Assembly (NCBI GenBank): GCA_009103225.1
Contig: RHPI01002998.1
Span: forward strand, 1 to 64,000
Source of the DNA: Chlorokybus atmophyticus
Lineage: Eukaryota; Streptophyta; Chlorokybophyceae; Chlorokybales; Chlorokybaceae
Direction of reading: 5' to 3'
DNA: 64,000 nt
The translations under genes were made by a program, and so were the position numbers. Positions 23,387 to 36,618 of the stretch are shown here, in pieces (position 1 is the first letter of the stretch; the number at the start of each line of letters is the position of its first letter). The notes under the pieces were generated by a model. The model was given only the letters and a program-made list of their open reading frames with translations. It did no database searches and was not told where the DNA came from.

Positions 23387-24857
23387 TCACGAAAGACAGT
23401 TGCTGTCTTCTAAGCAACTACGTATGCTGCCCGCCATCCGTATGGCTCGTAAGCTGTCATTGATAGGCCTGCTGAAACCGCCCTGACAAGAACAAACAAA
23501 ACACAGGACTCGTCAGCATTTCAGTAATGGTCGATGCAAGAAAGGCTCAAGTCAAGATCAATGAAGTAACGATAAAAAGAACCAGTGAGTGAACAGCTGG
23601 ATGTGTATAAATGGCATACAGAGAGGACCACTTAACGGTTGCAGAGTCGAAAAAGACTGTTCATGAGGAAAGATGTCTAGTTGAAAAGTGGTTTCACACA
23701 CACACGCACATGCAGAGAGAATGAGTCGTTCTTCCATACGTACCTCTGATCGCCACAAGCCGTCGTTTTTCCTCCGTGGGATGATGTGAAAATGCAGCTG
23801 CGCGCACACAACCACAAGTTACGTCTCCGTGACACATACACACGCACGCATCCCAATTCGTCTCATGCGCACACGACCACATACGTGGAACACCACTTGG
23901 CCTGCGCTGCGTCCGCAGTTGGCGAGCATGTTGAACGAGTCCGTGTTTGTGGCCTGCAGTATGGCCCGGGACACGCGCGGGACGGCAGCGCACATCGCCG
24001 CAGCAACCTGCATGATTGAGATGAAAGGTGGTATCCATGTTACTCACCTCATAACAACCAAACTACAATGTTCATTGCACGCGCGCTCGCGCCCACGCCC
24101 ACGTACATATCCATGCACATGTGCACCTACCGTTGGTGGAGCGGATTCTAAGGAGGGAAAATGTCGTTTGGGCAGCACGAGCGTGTGCCTGAGCACGCGC
24201 GCACGCACGCACGCACGCAATGTCAGTCTCAATCTGTGTTTGCAGCACCGACGCCATGCAACGTATGCTGTGCTGTTCTTACCCTGGGCATAGTGGGTTG
24301 CTGTCGAGTATGCAGATGCACTCCTCGTTCTCGTATACCTGTTGCAATATACCTTGTTGATGAGCTGCTCATAAACACGTACGCACACAAACAAATCTGC
24401 AGGCATACGCACATGCGCACACGCTTGACAGCGACGCATCAGCACATGCATCCCTGTAACAATGTGTGCGCAGCAATGTACAGAACTCTGTAAGCGCTTG
24501 GTGGTAAACCTACAGTTCTTGCACATACACTCATACGTCATGGGTACGTGTGTCCACATAGACAAACTCATCGTGCTTGCACACATGCATGCAGGAGGGT
24601 CAACGCACACTCGCGCACACGCACGCGTGCGCTTGCGTGTGCACGAGGGCGTGTGTCAGCGCAACCACGATGTGGTATGTGCGGTCTCTCCACCACTGCA
24701 GACACCCTGTAGAAGCAAAAGGCACACCGCACCGTACGCACCTTGTGACAGGGCGATCGTCCCTGCACGATGCGGCAGAACACGCAGCTGTCGTCCAACG
24801 CGCCCCAGTGAGCAGCACTGCCGTCGCGACCGCTACTGCTGACGCTACTACCTGTGT

Positions 24858-24891
<34 letters not shown>

Positions 24892-25555
24892 TCTGTCTGA
24901 CGTTGCATACAGCAGCAGCAGCAGTCTGGCAATGAACACACCCGTGCGCCACGCGAGTATGCGCAAGCGCGAATGCACATGCACACGCACACGCACATGC
25001 ACACCCTTTGTCACACAAGGACATGCACACGCGCACGCACCTACACATTCACGTACCCACACCCACACGCACACAATCCAAGTCCGTGTAGCACACACCA
25101 GAAGCACCACTTGGAACGCGTGTTTACACAATTGCATCAAGTCACACAACGACTTGACCCTCATACATGCTGTCCACTCTCACCGCTGCTGCCGGAAGAT
25201 GAGGCCTCTACCGCCAGGCCAGCCCGTGTTGCTGCTGCCGCCGCCGCATCCAGGCCTGGCTGCAGCCACAGCCACAGCAAGAGCAAGCTGAAGCCAATGT
25301 TGCTCTGTGCGTGTATGTGTGCGCACTGCTGCTGTGTTCACCAAAGCACAAGTACCGCAACAAGCTTACAGAGCTGCAGGCGGCGGCGTTGTGGTCGAGG
25401 GAGGCGGCGGCAGAAGCCTCCTCTTCCGGCGGCAACGCGCAGCAGCACTCGACCAGCAGCGAGCTACCAGCTCTCTGCTCCTCAGCCTCCTGCTGATGGC
25501 GCTCCGCAGCGACGTGGCCCGCCACCACCTCCAGCCGCCGCCTCCACGCCTCCAT
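23387..25555 (-). CDS. HIT (histidine triad) family protein
   Basis: Eight-exon model, complement(23387..23482, 23744..23797, 23885..24007, 24131..24188, 24283..24338, 24742..24838, 25184..25287, 25370..25555), 257 aa. The HIT domain is complete: SCVFCRIVQGRSPCHK at its start, VYENEECICILDSNPLCPG, HTLVLPKRHF, then QVVFHLHFHIIPRR, which holds the H-x-H-x-H active-site triad across an intron. HIT proteins hydrolyse or transfer nucleotides on AMP-type substrates; spacing and the two early cysteines suggest the HINT/aprataxin-like side rather than GalT. The first two exons (about 97 aa, starting MEAWRRRLEVVAG) are predicted from frame and splice sites only and could be a targeting sequence. They start 235 bases from the ferredoxin-like gene, giving a divergent pair. 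Confidence 0.8.
24858..24890. repeat. (GT)n microsatellite
   Basis: About 16 GT units inside an intron of the HIT gene, next to the acceptor of its sixth-from-last exon. Confidence 0.9.
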
Positions 25556-25790
25556 GGCCACCGACCTCCCCCGCTCTATAGGCATAATCACGGTGGAGTC
25601 AGGCTCTATCTCTATATAACCCAAGCCGCACAAGCTTTGCACTTGTTGTGCGTTTGACCTTTGTACAAGCATGAACGTGCCCGGGTATAAGACACTTGGC
25701 ACAAGAGTTTGGCACTGCTTGTGCGCTGCCTTTCTTCTTATCCGCGGCTAATTGCATGTTGCATTGCATTGCACTGCATTGCTTTTCAGC

Positions 25791-25795
25791 ATGGC

Positions 25796-25826
<31 letters not shown>

Positions 25827-28180
25827 GTCGTCGTGGCGTTGCCGCAGGGCAGTAGTAGGCGCAGCCAGCAGAGAAGGAGAGCGCAGGTTGAGAGGGATAG
25901 AAACCCCTTTGAGTATAAGTCAGAAAACGAGGCACACGTCTGTGCGTGCTTGAGACAGCACCATGCTGCTGCTGTCTTAGCATGCTCCCATCCCACATGC
26001 TTTGCTTGCTTGCTTGACTTGGTCCGCTGGTTATAGTGACAATGCGTTAGGTTTGTGCAAGTATTACGCAATTTTGCTGGAAGAAGTCAGTTTGTTTGCG
26101 TGTGCAGAGCAATGGCAAAGCCTCCTCCCAGCAGCGGATAGCAATTTGCCAGGCCGGTAAGTGACCCTCTTGCCACGCACATAGACTGGAGTAGAGCTCA
26201 CTTTCCTAGTTGCTAGCTGTACATTAATTGAATCCGGTTTACTGTCACTCAGATTAAAAAACCTGCATTATCAATCAATGTCGCAGTGCACAGTCTATGT
26301 TGATCGTGCATAACTGCATGGTTTCTCATCACAGATTGCATCATGGGAGCATACGCACAAACAGATTATTGTGCACAGACACGAAAGCCCACGCACAGGC
26401 GCGTGCACATGCACGCACGCGCACACGCACGCACGCGCACACGGGGCGTCGTGACTCTGCTTGTTGCACACGTGTTGTTGAAACTTTCCAATGCTAGATT
26501 CAAGACAGGCTGATACTGAAAGAGATTATGCAACTGACCGCACATGCAATATGTTCACAACAGCTGACGTGAAGTTCTCGAGCCCGAAAACCGGCGCTGT
26601 CGGCATTGAACGCCACAAAGAGAAGGCCGAGCCGGGCACATACTGGGGAGAGCAAGGGTAAGGAAAAACAAACAGTAACAGACTTGCATGCTACACCATA
26701 ATACATAGACAAGTAACCTATACTGTGACTTTGTACTATTACACATTATACTATACCAACACTCTATACCACCACACACATGAGGCAGTACTATCATACA
26801 TTCACTCTGTACTACCACTCTATACTGGTACACATGACTACATTTAGTACAGCTGTTGCTTCTCTCAACTGTGGGTATGACATGTTGTGATGATCTGTTG
26901 TTATTCACGCAGGGCGGGGGGCGATGTCGTGTCGGTGACGTTTGACAACGGCGCCGATCAGGTGCAGATCACGGCCGAAGTCGGGGAGAACCTGCTTCGA
27001 GTGGCCGAGCGCGCGGGCGTGTTCTACGCTAACGACGTGAGCTCTGAGTTGTTGTGTCAACTCTGCTGAGGAAAGGCCATACTCTCTAAAGAGTCCTGTT
27101 TCCTACCTGCTGAGTTTGTGCATGCTGTTTGGTCAGGATTTTTGCTTTGAGGGCTCGTGCAATCTGTGCGAAATGGAGGTTGAAGGGGGAGCCCAGGAGG
27201 TAAGTTGAACCACAAGCTTGGTTCTCTTCCCCNNNNNNNNNNNNNNNNNNNNNNNNNNNNNNNNNNNNNNNNNNNNNNNNNNNNNNNNNNNNNNNNNNNN
27301 NNNNNNNNNNNNNNNNNNNNNNNNNNNNNNNNNNNNNNNNNNNNNNNNNNNNNNNNNNNNNNNNNNNNNNNNNNNNNNNNNNNNNNNNNNNNNNNNNNNN
27401 NNNNNNNNNNNNNNNNNNNNNNNNNNNNNNNNNNNNNNNNNNNNNNNNNNNNNNNNNNNNNNNNNNNNNNNNNNNNNNNNNNNNNNNNNNNNNNNNNNNN
27501 NNNNNNNNNNNNNNNNNNNNNNNNNNNNNNNNNNNNNNNNNNNNNNNNNNNNNNNNNNNNNNNNNNNNNNNNNNNNNNNNNNNNNNNNNNNNNNNNNNNN
27601 NNNNNNNNNNNNNNNNNNNNNNNNNNNNNNNNNNNNNNNNNNNNNNNNNNNNNNNNNNNNNNNNNNNNNNNNNNNNNNNNNNNNNNNNNNNNNNNNNNNN
27701 NNNNNNNNNNNNNNNNNNNNNNNNNNNNNNNNNNNNNNNNNNNNNNNNNNNNNNNNNNNNNNNNNNNNNNNNNNNNNNNNNNNNNNNNNNNNNNNNNNNN
27801 NNNNNNNCCCCGATCAATGTGTGCGCGCGTGTCCGTGTGTGCAAGCGATGAGTTGAAGTTGGCCAGTCAACTTCTTCACTCACTCGTCTAGTCATCTGTT
27901 CATCCACCATATCGTACGACCCAATGTTCTGGTTTCAAGCATCAGTTGTCAATGGAGTAATCCATGTGCAGGTTGGGTATCGTGCCATGGGCACCAATGA
28001 ACTCGTGCGCAGCTGTCTTTGCCCGGTAAGCTTGCTTGTAGTCAGTGACAAAATGTTGTGCACAGCTGCACTGTTGCATATGTGACATGCGCGTGCACAT
28101 TGCAGGTACCGCGCGACCGTCAAAAGGTCCAAGTGAACCTTATAAACAACGAGGACGTGTGGGGCGAGGACGTTGTGTGA
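25791..28180 (+). CDS. 2Fe-2S ferredoxin-like protein (interrupted by assembly gap)
   Basis: Exons 25791..25912, 26110..26156, 26498..26657, 26913..27036, 27137..27199, gap, 27972..28025, 28106..28180; phases agree throughout. The ferredoxin fold starts at VVSVTFDNGADQVQITAEVG and has the cluster motif CFEGSCNLC (C-x4-C-x2-C), then, after the gap-containing intron, ELVRSCLCPVP with the last ligand, and a C-terminus NNEDVWGEDVV. It would carry one 2Fe-2S cluster and move single electrons. The N-terminus is a run of alanines then Arg-rich sequence, compatible with a plastid transit peptide, followed by about 75 residues (KFSSPKTGAVGIERHKEKAE) that are not part of the fold. Third-to-fourth Cys spacing is 24-26 if no exon hides in the gap, shorter than the 29 of photosynthetic ferredoxins. 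Confidence 0.8.
27233..27807. other. Assembly gap (575 N)
   Basis: Run of N within an intron of the ferredoxin-like gene. The flanking exons join in frame without it, so it may hide only intron, but a small exon cannot be excluded. Confidence 0.99.
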
Positions 28181-29255
28181 CAGGTAAAAGCCAGTCTGGC
28201 CAGGGACCCACGTTGATCCAGTCATGCATTGCGTGTGTGTGAGTGTGCGTGTGTGTGCATATGAACGTGTGCGTGAAGGCTTGTCCCAATAATTGATGTG
28301 TATCGCGTGAGATGAGAGCATTTTGTTGTGGGGTAACTATGTGTTCTTCTGGTAGGTACATGCTGACTTTCGCTTCTCTCAAGACAATGGCACGCAAGGG
28401 ACTTTGAGTGATGTTTCATCCTGATAGGCGGCAGCGTGTATGGCCAGTTCTCCTGGCTTGCGGCGAAGAGTTTCAGCAAACTTACACGCACAAACATAAC
28501 AGACAAAGTCGTTCAGTGTCATACATTAGTCATGCAAAGTGCACACAGAATGCGTGTGCTCAAACACACTCGCGCACGCAGTCAATATCTCCCAACTGCA
28601 GATGTCACCATCAACTGTGCAACGCAATGGTTGTAGCAAACTTTTTATTTCGTGTAGTTCGTCTACTCCTCTCACATGCATCTTACAACATACTACAGCT
28701 TATTTGGACAAGATTAAATTTTAAATTAATCGATTGATCTGGTTGAACAGATATTTCATGCAGGGTCGCAATTTTAAACTGAAAACGTACAAATAATTTT
28801 GTACAAAGCGTAGTAAAGAGCATCCCGAGACACTGCAGACCAAAAGTTTATTTGGTCTGTGGTAGTCATAAAACGTCAACATACGTGTTTGACCCCCACC
28901 CCCACCCACCTGCCTGGAATATCACCTCCCTTCCCAGCGACACTTTCCTGTGGATTGATGACCATGTGTGTTGCTCAGGTGTACATGATGTTGAGACCAT
29001 GGACGCTATTGCACCCAGCATAGTGCATTCTTTGCTATGACTTGTGCGTCAAAATCTACACTTGCCAAGTGGAATGCAGGCGCGATGCTGGAAACTCTGG
29101 ACTCTGCGCCTGACTCGTTGCTATTGATCGAATGGACCACTGAACCAGCTGCGCACGACTGTACGAAGTAAAGAATAATAGTTGTGAAGCTTTGGTCACT
29201 ACAGTAATGTACAACAACGACACAATGTGAAGGCAACACTCTATATATACCATGT
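28181..29255. other. Intergenic, convergent gene ends
   Basis: Between the ferredoxin-like stop and the potassium transporter 1 stop. No recognisable domain on either strand. Confidence 0.5.
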
Positions 29256-32200
29256 CTAGGTTGAATCCCGTGCGGAAAGGTCTAGTAGTTGTTGTAGTTG
29301 TTGTGATGTTGATGAGTGCGATGCGTGTGAGGGTGTATTAGTTTCAGAAGCTTGCGAACTCTCCCTTACAGTGGGCAACCACTTGTCACCTTGCTCCTGC
29401 GACACATAACACTTTATTATCCAGCCTGCTGAGATGCCACAATGACCGGGCATGTACCACGTGTCAACATCTACGACATGTTGACAATGTCAATTGCGTG
29501 TGCACGCATGAGAGTCTGCGTGCCTGCGTGTGCTTGTGTGTGTGCACAAAAACGTGCATGAGCATGGTTTGTCCTAGTGTTTACGTGTGTGTATGTACGT
29601 GATTGCGCATGCATGTGCATGTCTTTGTGTTTGCGTGTGTCTGTCTTTGAGTGCCTGTGTGTGTGCGTGTATACGTGAACAATGATGCATGGCGGTATCA
29701 GCAAGATGTGAAGGACTCGCAGCAACTGTTACCTTGAGCAAGTCACTGACGTTAGAAGAGGGTGGCGAGAGCCCTGTTCTGGATGGTGTTGGTGACGGCA
29801 TGCCCCTGGCAGCATTGGTATGCTTTATTGGGAAGGAGGAGGACCGTCCAACGCGTGCGACGGCAGAGACAGCGTGCTGGAGTGGGGATGGGAAGTGTGT
29901 GGGCGTGGCGGGTGTCTGCTGATGCTGCGCGGGCATGGTGGCTGTGTTGTTGGCTGTGTTGTTGGCTGTCGATGGGGGTGGGTTTGCAACACTTGCTGGG
30001 GAGACCTGTGCTGTCAGCGGGTGCGTCCGAAGCGACGTGTTGGGTCCACTGTCGCTCTTGGGGAGCTGCAAAGCCCTGTCAATGTCCTCCGGCAGCCCGC
30101 GGTGCCTCCCGAGCAAGATAATGAGTATCAGCACCAGCTGCACATATAAATACAGTAAGCTGTCTGCTTGGGCTTGCATTGCAAGTAACCACAAGCACAC
30201 CGCACATGTTGGGTTGGAAGCACACCACAAGGATGGATGGATGGTTCCTCACCTTCGACAGCGCATGCCATGTGCCGGCAAAGGTATACACAACTGTAGG
30301 GTATCCAAGTGTGAGCCCGACGTTGCCGTAGGCGGAAATGATTTCAAAGAGGACGGCAAACACCTGCAGGCATGGTAGTGCTCATGCTTACGTTGGAGTG
30401 GTAAGTACAACAAGGTTTTCAACAGCGCAATGTACAAACATCCAACCTGGAAGTAGGGATCATGACGGTCAAATTGAGGCTTCTCAATGATGCAGATGAC
30501 GAATATTGACATGAACAAGAGGACAGTATCTCGGAGAAGTAGCTTCCGGCCTTGGACCCACACGTGGTCGGCTTCCGCCCTCTCTAACAGCGCCTCCTCA
30601 TGCGTCAAACCCAACTCCTTCAACTCGTACTCATCTGTTACCTGCATGAGAGGAAAACCAGAGCAGGCTGTGAGCGTGTGCCATCAAGGCAACCTCTACA
30701 CAAGTACATGAACGCGCAATCAATGCATGTTCACGCACCTGTGAGTTCTGCCGGGATATGTAGAGCGGATAAACGGCGAGATACATGAGGCCCGTGTAGA
30801 GCCACACCATGGCGGGACTGAGCAAAGCGACATTCACGGCATTGAGCCCCGCACTGCGTGTGGCTATTGACTGAAACAGCCCTGTTACCAGCTTGTGGCC
30901 TGGTTGCAACCCCTCAACAGCTGGAGAGTCCCAATCGAGGACTTGAAAAAAGAAGAACTCGACCGCGTTGATGACTGCGAGGGCCACAAATAGAATGCGC
31001 GTTTGTGCCGCCGGGAACAAGTGCGTGAAACACCTGTGTAGCAAAATGTGCTTAGGCTTTGCCCCCCAAGCCTCCAAGCCTAGTGTGCTGTATGTGAATC
31101 GCAAAACCAACCTGCGGGGGTACTTGAGGAGATAGGTGCAGGCATCCCGCTGCTCCGCAGAGTGTGCGTACCGGGACCTCAAACGGATGATCTCCCGTAG
31201 CACTATTGGGAAAGCAGTGTTTCCTACGAACAAAGGCTGTCAGTCAGGAAAAAAAGTCACGCTATGGGTGTTTGTTTGAGAACAACACAACTCTAATGGG
31301 GTTGTACCAAGAAGGATGAGAGCGGACATGACGAGGAGTATGAGCGTGGCGCGCTGGAAAGGTATCATGTTGGCGGACAGGAGGCTGAAGCCAGCGTTGT
31401 TGAACGCCGACACGCCCTGGAACACGCTGAACCACCACGGGTTGACAAAGTTCTGCTTCAACAAATTCGACGTGGTTGCGTCGTAGATAAACTCAATGCG
31501 GATTAGCAAGATCCCCACCAACTGTATGGCCAAAAAGTACAGCGGCACTAGCATGGACAGCTCCCGCAACGCATTGTACTCTATAGATTGTCTCAATCGT
31601 TTCGACGCTTCTGCAAGGTACGCCTCATCCGCCAGGTATTCTGCGTCAAACACAGAGCCATCTGTCCTTGGAGACTCGGCATCGCTGCCAGGAGCCTGTG
31701 ACACACCCACAAACAAAGTCGCATTGTTGGTTGTGCACACATGCACCCCCAGGCACGCGCATCCCTACGCGCGCGCACGCACGCATGCACGCACGCAAGC
31801 GCACACACACATGCACTCGCTTGCGATGTGCATTCTGCCTGCACTCGCTTGCGATGGCATACCACGCTGCGGGTGGCAGCACTTGCGGCCCGCGTGCGTA
31901 TACGCTGCAACTTCTCCATGGTTTCCAGGAGCTCTGTGCCGGTGATGGGTATGGGGTCTCCAGTGATTTGGGACAGTGAATTGCGGTGGTGCTGCAGGAT
32001 CTGAAGGGGGTCCTCCCCCCCGCTCCACGTGATGTTCGGGTCGAACTCGGACGTATCCGCTGGCGTATCTGGCACTCTCCATGAGGAATCCAGCGTGGTC
32101 ACTGCACGCATTAGATGAACCTTCTTCTTTGCTGGCTGCGGGGCCACTACACACGTCGTCACGCTCCGTGCCAGCTGCGGTCTTGCAATCTGAGATGAAG

Positions 32201-35149
32201 AACACTCAGCTGCAAGCTGGGCTAATGATACTTACTTTCGCATGCGCACTTGCCCCCATGTGCATACACACATGCGTGTACATCCAAACACATGCATGCA
32301 CAGGCGCGTGCACATGCACAAATCGCAGTATCATCTTGTCTGGTGGTGGATGCAGCTGGTATACACGCGTGCATACGCATGCACTCAGAGGCACACGTGA
32401 GCGCACACCCACGCGTACACACCGTGGGGTACTCTTGTGATGGCCGTGCGGCGTTTTCCTCATGAAGGACTTCAAAATCTGCTAGTGAAGCCGCCAAGTC
32501 TATGCTGTTGACAGAATGGATGCGGGGCCGGGTGGAACCTGAACTGAAACTGTTCTGAGCTGACAAACTCGTCGAAGGTTTGTCTGCTGCTCCTGTAAGC
32601 GAGCGCGACCGCACGAATCGCGACAACTGGCTCAGGTGTGGAGGCCGGTGTTGCGGGTCCATTTCCTGTGCAGTGCGAGGCTTAGCAGCGGTTGCAAGCA
32701 CCATATCTAATGTCAGACAGGAATACAGAGCAAATTGCTCATGACAATGGCAAGCGTTGTAACAAGCAGAGGGGTTATACAGCTAGAGTTACAAGGCTCC
32801 CCCTCAACTTCGCACAGGTTTAGAGGTGATACTTCTTGACCGCAAAAAGACCAGTCTAGCACTCACATCAACAAGTAGTCTGGACAAGCTTTCTCAAATC
32901 TAATCCAACTCAGATTCGAATGGGCTTTGCATTTATGAAACCAAGCTAGGACTTGAGTACAGTGCTGGAAAAAGAGTCAGATGCAGCCATGTGCAATGCA
33001 CTTTTCGCTGAATGTGTCATGTGCATGGTGCAGTAGCCAACCTGCAGAGTGCGCTGGATGAAGCGGAAGGCCTTTTTTGACGCCTTCGGCTGCACTTTCA
33101 CCACCACATCATCTTCCGTTTCAACTGCTGGAGTCAGGATCAGCGGGGCTGGTCGTCTCAGTTGCGGCCTGTTGAAGCGCTTGTCACCACATTTGAACAA
33201 TAATGATTTCAAAGACAATATTACCCCTCTCGTATTGAGCCGCCATTGGACTTTGTGTCTGTTCTTGCCAATACTGGCTGTGCGAGCGGTGGTACAGCAT
33301 AGGCTGACACAGATAAAGGCATGTCAAGTACGAGTGACAGTTTGAAAGGGTAGTCATCACCACAACGGCACGACAGGTAGCACGTACCTGGTGGTTCATG
33401 GAATGTCATCTCAAGCACCGCCCGCTTAAAGTAATAACGCCTGACCAGCACCGGAACCAGGCTCATGAACACCTGTGTTGGCACAGTGCACAAGGGTTTG
33501 CATGCGCACGTGTCTGAGAGTGCATAGGTGTGGCCACTTCTATATGTGACTGGCATTGTGTGAGCCCTTTTCACACAGCAGCCATGTGTGGAGTACCTGG
33601 GAGCCAGAGATCATCAACACGCAGATGATGACTTGGCTCATCACGGATAGACGAGCCATATCTATAGTTGTCATCCCAGTGACACACATCGCCGACGTGG
33701 CAATGAACAGTGCATCCACATAATCAAGGTGCTCCGTGCCTTCGCCCCAGTTACCCCATAAGAATATGGAAGTGATCAGAATCGCCACGGTGAAGTATGT
33801 GAGATGTATCCCTGGCACACAGTTGTGGAGTATGTTGGTAAGAGCTAGCTCGCACGATCAGCGCTCAGACGCACTTGCATGCGCAGGCACTCATGCACAC
33901 ATACACGCACACGAATGCGCACACGCACATGCAGATTGTCCGCTGCTTACTGTAGTACGTCAAGTGTCGCCTGAGCCATACTGGCACAAATGTATTTGAC
34001 TGCGGCTTGTCAACAACATTACGCCAAAAGTTCGTCAACCTCACAATGTACCTGCGGTACACGAGATCTCCGTTGGCACAAACAAGTGACACCCGTACAG
34101 TGCCACACGCACGCAAACAGCCCATTGCAAGCTTGGGGCTTGAGTGCCTCAACCGATGGGCTGTCTGGTCTTGCAATGCGATTGCCTTAACCAGAGGCAG
34201 ACAAGCACTGAGCCCTTGTGTGTGGCAAGCTTGTTGTTGCTGCAATCTAGCTTGTGAGGTTGCAAGCTCATTATTTGTGATAACCAATGGTTGAAGGCGT
34301 GAAACACTTGTAACATTGCCACGGCAAGCTAAACAAGCTTGCCACCCAGCTCCCGCATGCGCGTGGTGGTGGTGTGGGGGCGGGGGGCAACCTTACTTAA
34401 GCTTGATTGTTGCTGCAGCTTAGCAAGTACAGTTGTGATTTGCAGATCTTAGAAGGCAAGCTTGTTGCAATGTTGCTTGCTTGGCAGCAGCAACCAAGCT
34501 TGTAAGCTGCAAACTCCGTGATTGACTGCTTCAACCACTGCCCGAGGTAACCAGCACTGAGCTTGCAACCTTGCAAGCTTGATTGTAGCTACAGCAAAGT
34601 AAACAATGTTGCAAAAAGCTTGTCACGCAACATCTGCAATCTACAACAGGGGGCGGTTGCACTGCACCACAACGTGTCATATTTGCAAATTGTCGTGATT
34701 GGCAAGATCTGTCATCGTACTGAAGATCGGAATAGCTGGAAACTGGTGCATTGAGGTGCAGAGTGACCCGTCATGTGCGTACCCCAATCAGAGCTACTTG
34801 TTGTGTGCTGCAGCAGTGCTACAGGGCAGCGCTGCAGCAGAAAGACACCACTAAGAAAGCTCAAACATTCTAAGCTTAATATCAAGCACACACGATCACA
34901 CGTAAGGCTTATATAAGGCTAACAAACATCAACCCTTGAGCTCCGTTTAAGCTATGATTGCAGCTGCATTGCAAAGTTCACTCACCACCGCCGCAGTCGC
35001 TGCACCAGCCTCCTCCCCCCCTGCCTCCCAAGACCCGATTTTCGCCGCCCTAGCTCGCCTGCCGGCTTCTTCTTAGCCCCTGCTGAGGGGGAGGGCAGCT
35101 TGTGGGGGGCGGCAACGTCCTCGTCCTCTGCCGCCGCTGCCACCGCCAT
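29256..35149 (-). CDS. Trk/HKT-type potassium (or sodium) transporter, paralogue 1
   Basis: Fifteen exons, complement(29256..29396, 29733..30137, 30253..30363, 30447..30641, 30739..31033, 31112..31223, 31308..31695, 31863..32189, 32423..32665, 33042..33168, 33225..33303, 33388..33472, 33597..33811, 33951..34051, 34986..35149), 995 aa. The four selectivity-filter loops of the TrkH/HKT family are all present with their glycine: SAMCVTGMTTIDM, SAFNNAGFSLLSAN, ATRSAGLNAVN and ISAYGNVGLTLGYP. Each is flanked by hydrophobic helices, for example LTYFTVAILITSIFLWGN. All four filter positions being Gly suggests potassium selectivity. It is about twice the size of bacterial TrkH: a cytoplasmic insert of about 250 residues (Ser/Arg-rich) sits between loops 1 and 2 and a Ser/Thr/Pro-rich tail of about 170 residues follows loop 4. 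The start at MAVAAAAEDED is supported by the matching first exon of paralogue 2. Confidence 0.92.
34052..34985. repeat. AAGCTTG-rich first intron of transporter 1
   Basis: In this 934-base intron the word AAGCTTG or its complement CAAGCTT recurs about eight times between 34128 and 34625, with related TTGCTTGC and GCAACAA words between. The paralogue's first intron (478 bases) has no such block. It looks like a local repeat expansion. Confidence 0.5.
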
Positions 35150-35711
35150 GGTGGAGGCCAGCAGCTGCTGCTGGCCCAGCACGGCCTCCCTCCTGCTCTC
35201 TGCTTGTGTTTTGCTCTGCTTGCTGGTTGCTGCCCTGCGTAACTTGTCAATGCGGTCCAATGCACTACAGTTAATGCGCTGCCCTACTCGCGGTGAATCA
35301 ACCGGAGGTTTGTTGGAGTTCATCCCGAGCGGTGAATCACAAACCGTGATTCACGGAAAAGCACTCATGGAACGCTTGCCACTCAGCAACTGGACTCTCC
35401 TGTCTGTTACCGACGTGGAAAGCGTTTGTTTGGAACGCACATTTCCTCCACAAGTACATGACAAGTGGTACCTGCCATACCAGCTTACCACTCAAAGCAT
35501 GAAGTGGTAAAGCTATTCGCATTTTACATGCACGCTAGATTAGAGTTACAGGTAGTAGCGGGTTATCATTACTGTAGTAGCTAAATACTTTCACCATATT
35601 TGTATGAGTGTGCTCAAGACCTAAAATTGGCATGGAATAAAAATAATCGACTTAATAGACATATATTTGGTTTATTTCGTTAAGCGCATTACAATGCAAA
35701 GCAGAGTCCTT

Positions 35712-35712
35712 C

Positions 35713-35771
<59 letters not shown>

Positions 35772-35775
35772 TATG
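35712..35775. repeat. (AT)n and (ATACAT)n microsatellite
   Basis: About 14 AT units followed by several ATACAT units in the transporter spacer. Confidence 0.9.
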
Positions 35776-36008
35776 TAAAGTGTTCAAATATGGAGCTCCT
35801 TCTTCTCTATGTTGAAATGTCATAATTGAAGGTGTCCATACGCGTAACATTATTCGTAGTTTTAAATGAATTCAAAATATAATATGTCAACATTGCGAAA
35901 TATTATACACGAGCACGAGTGCAATACATTTCATTTAAATATATACACATAGATATATGTATATGTATACATTGCATTTACATATATACACATGTATATA
36001 CATATATA

Positions 36009-36618
<610 letters not shown>

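Noticed and set aside
24600-25164. Long minus-strand frame read straight through the HIT exons
   Set aside because: It includes the GT microsatellite and intron sequence. The real coding part is the spliced HIT model.
27086-27910. Long open frames through undefined residues
   Set aside because: They run through the block of N bases and are meaningless.
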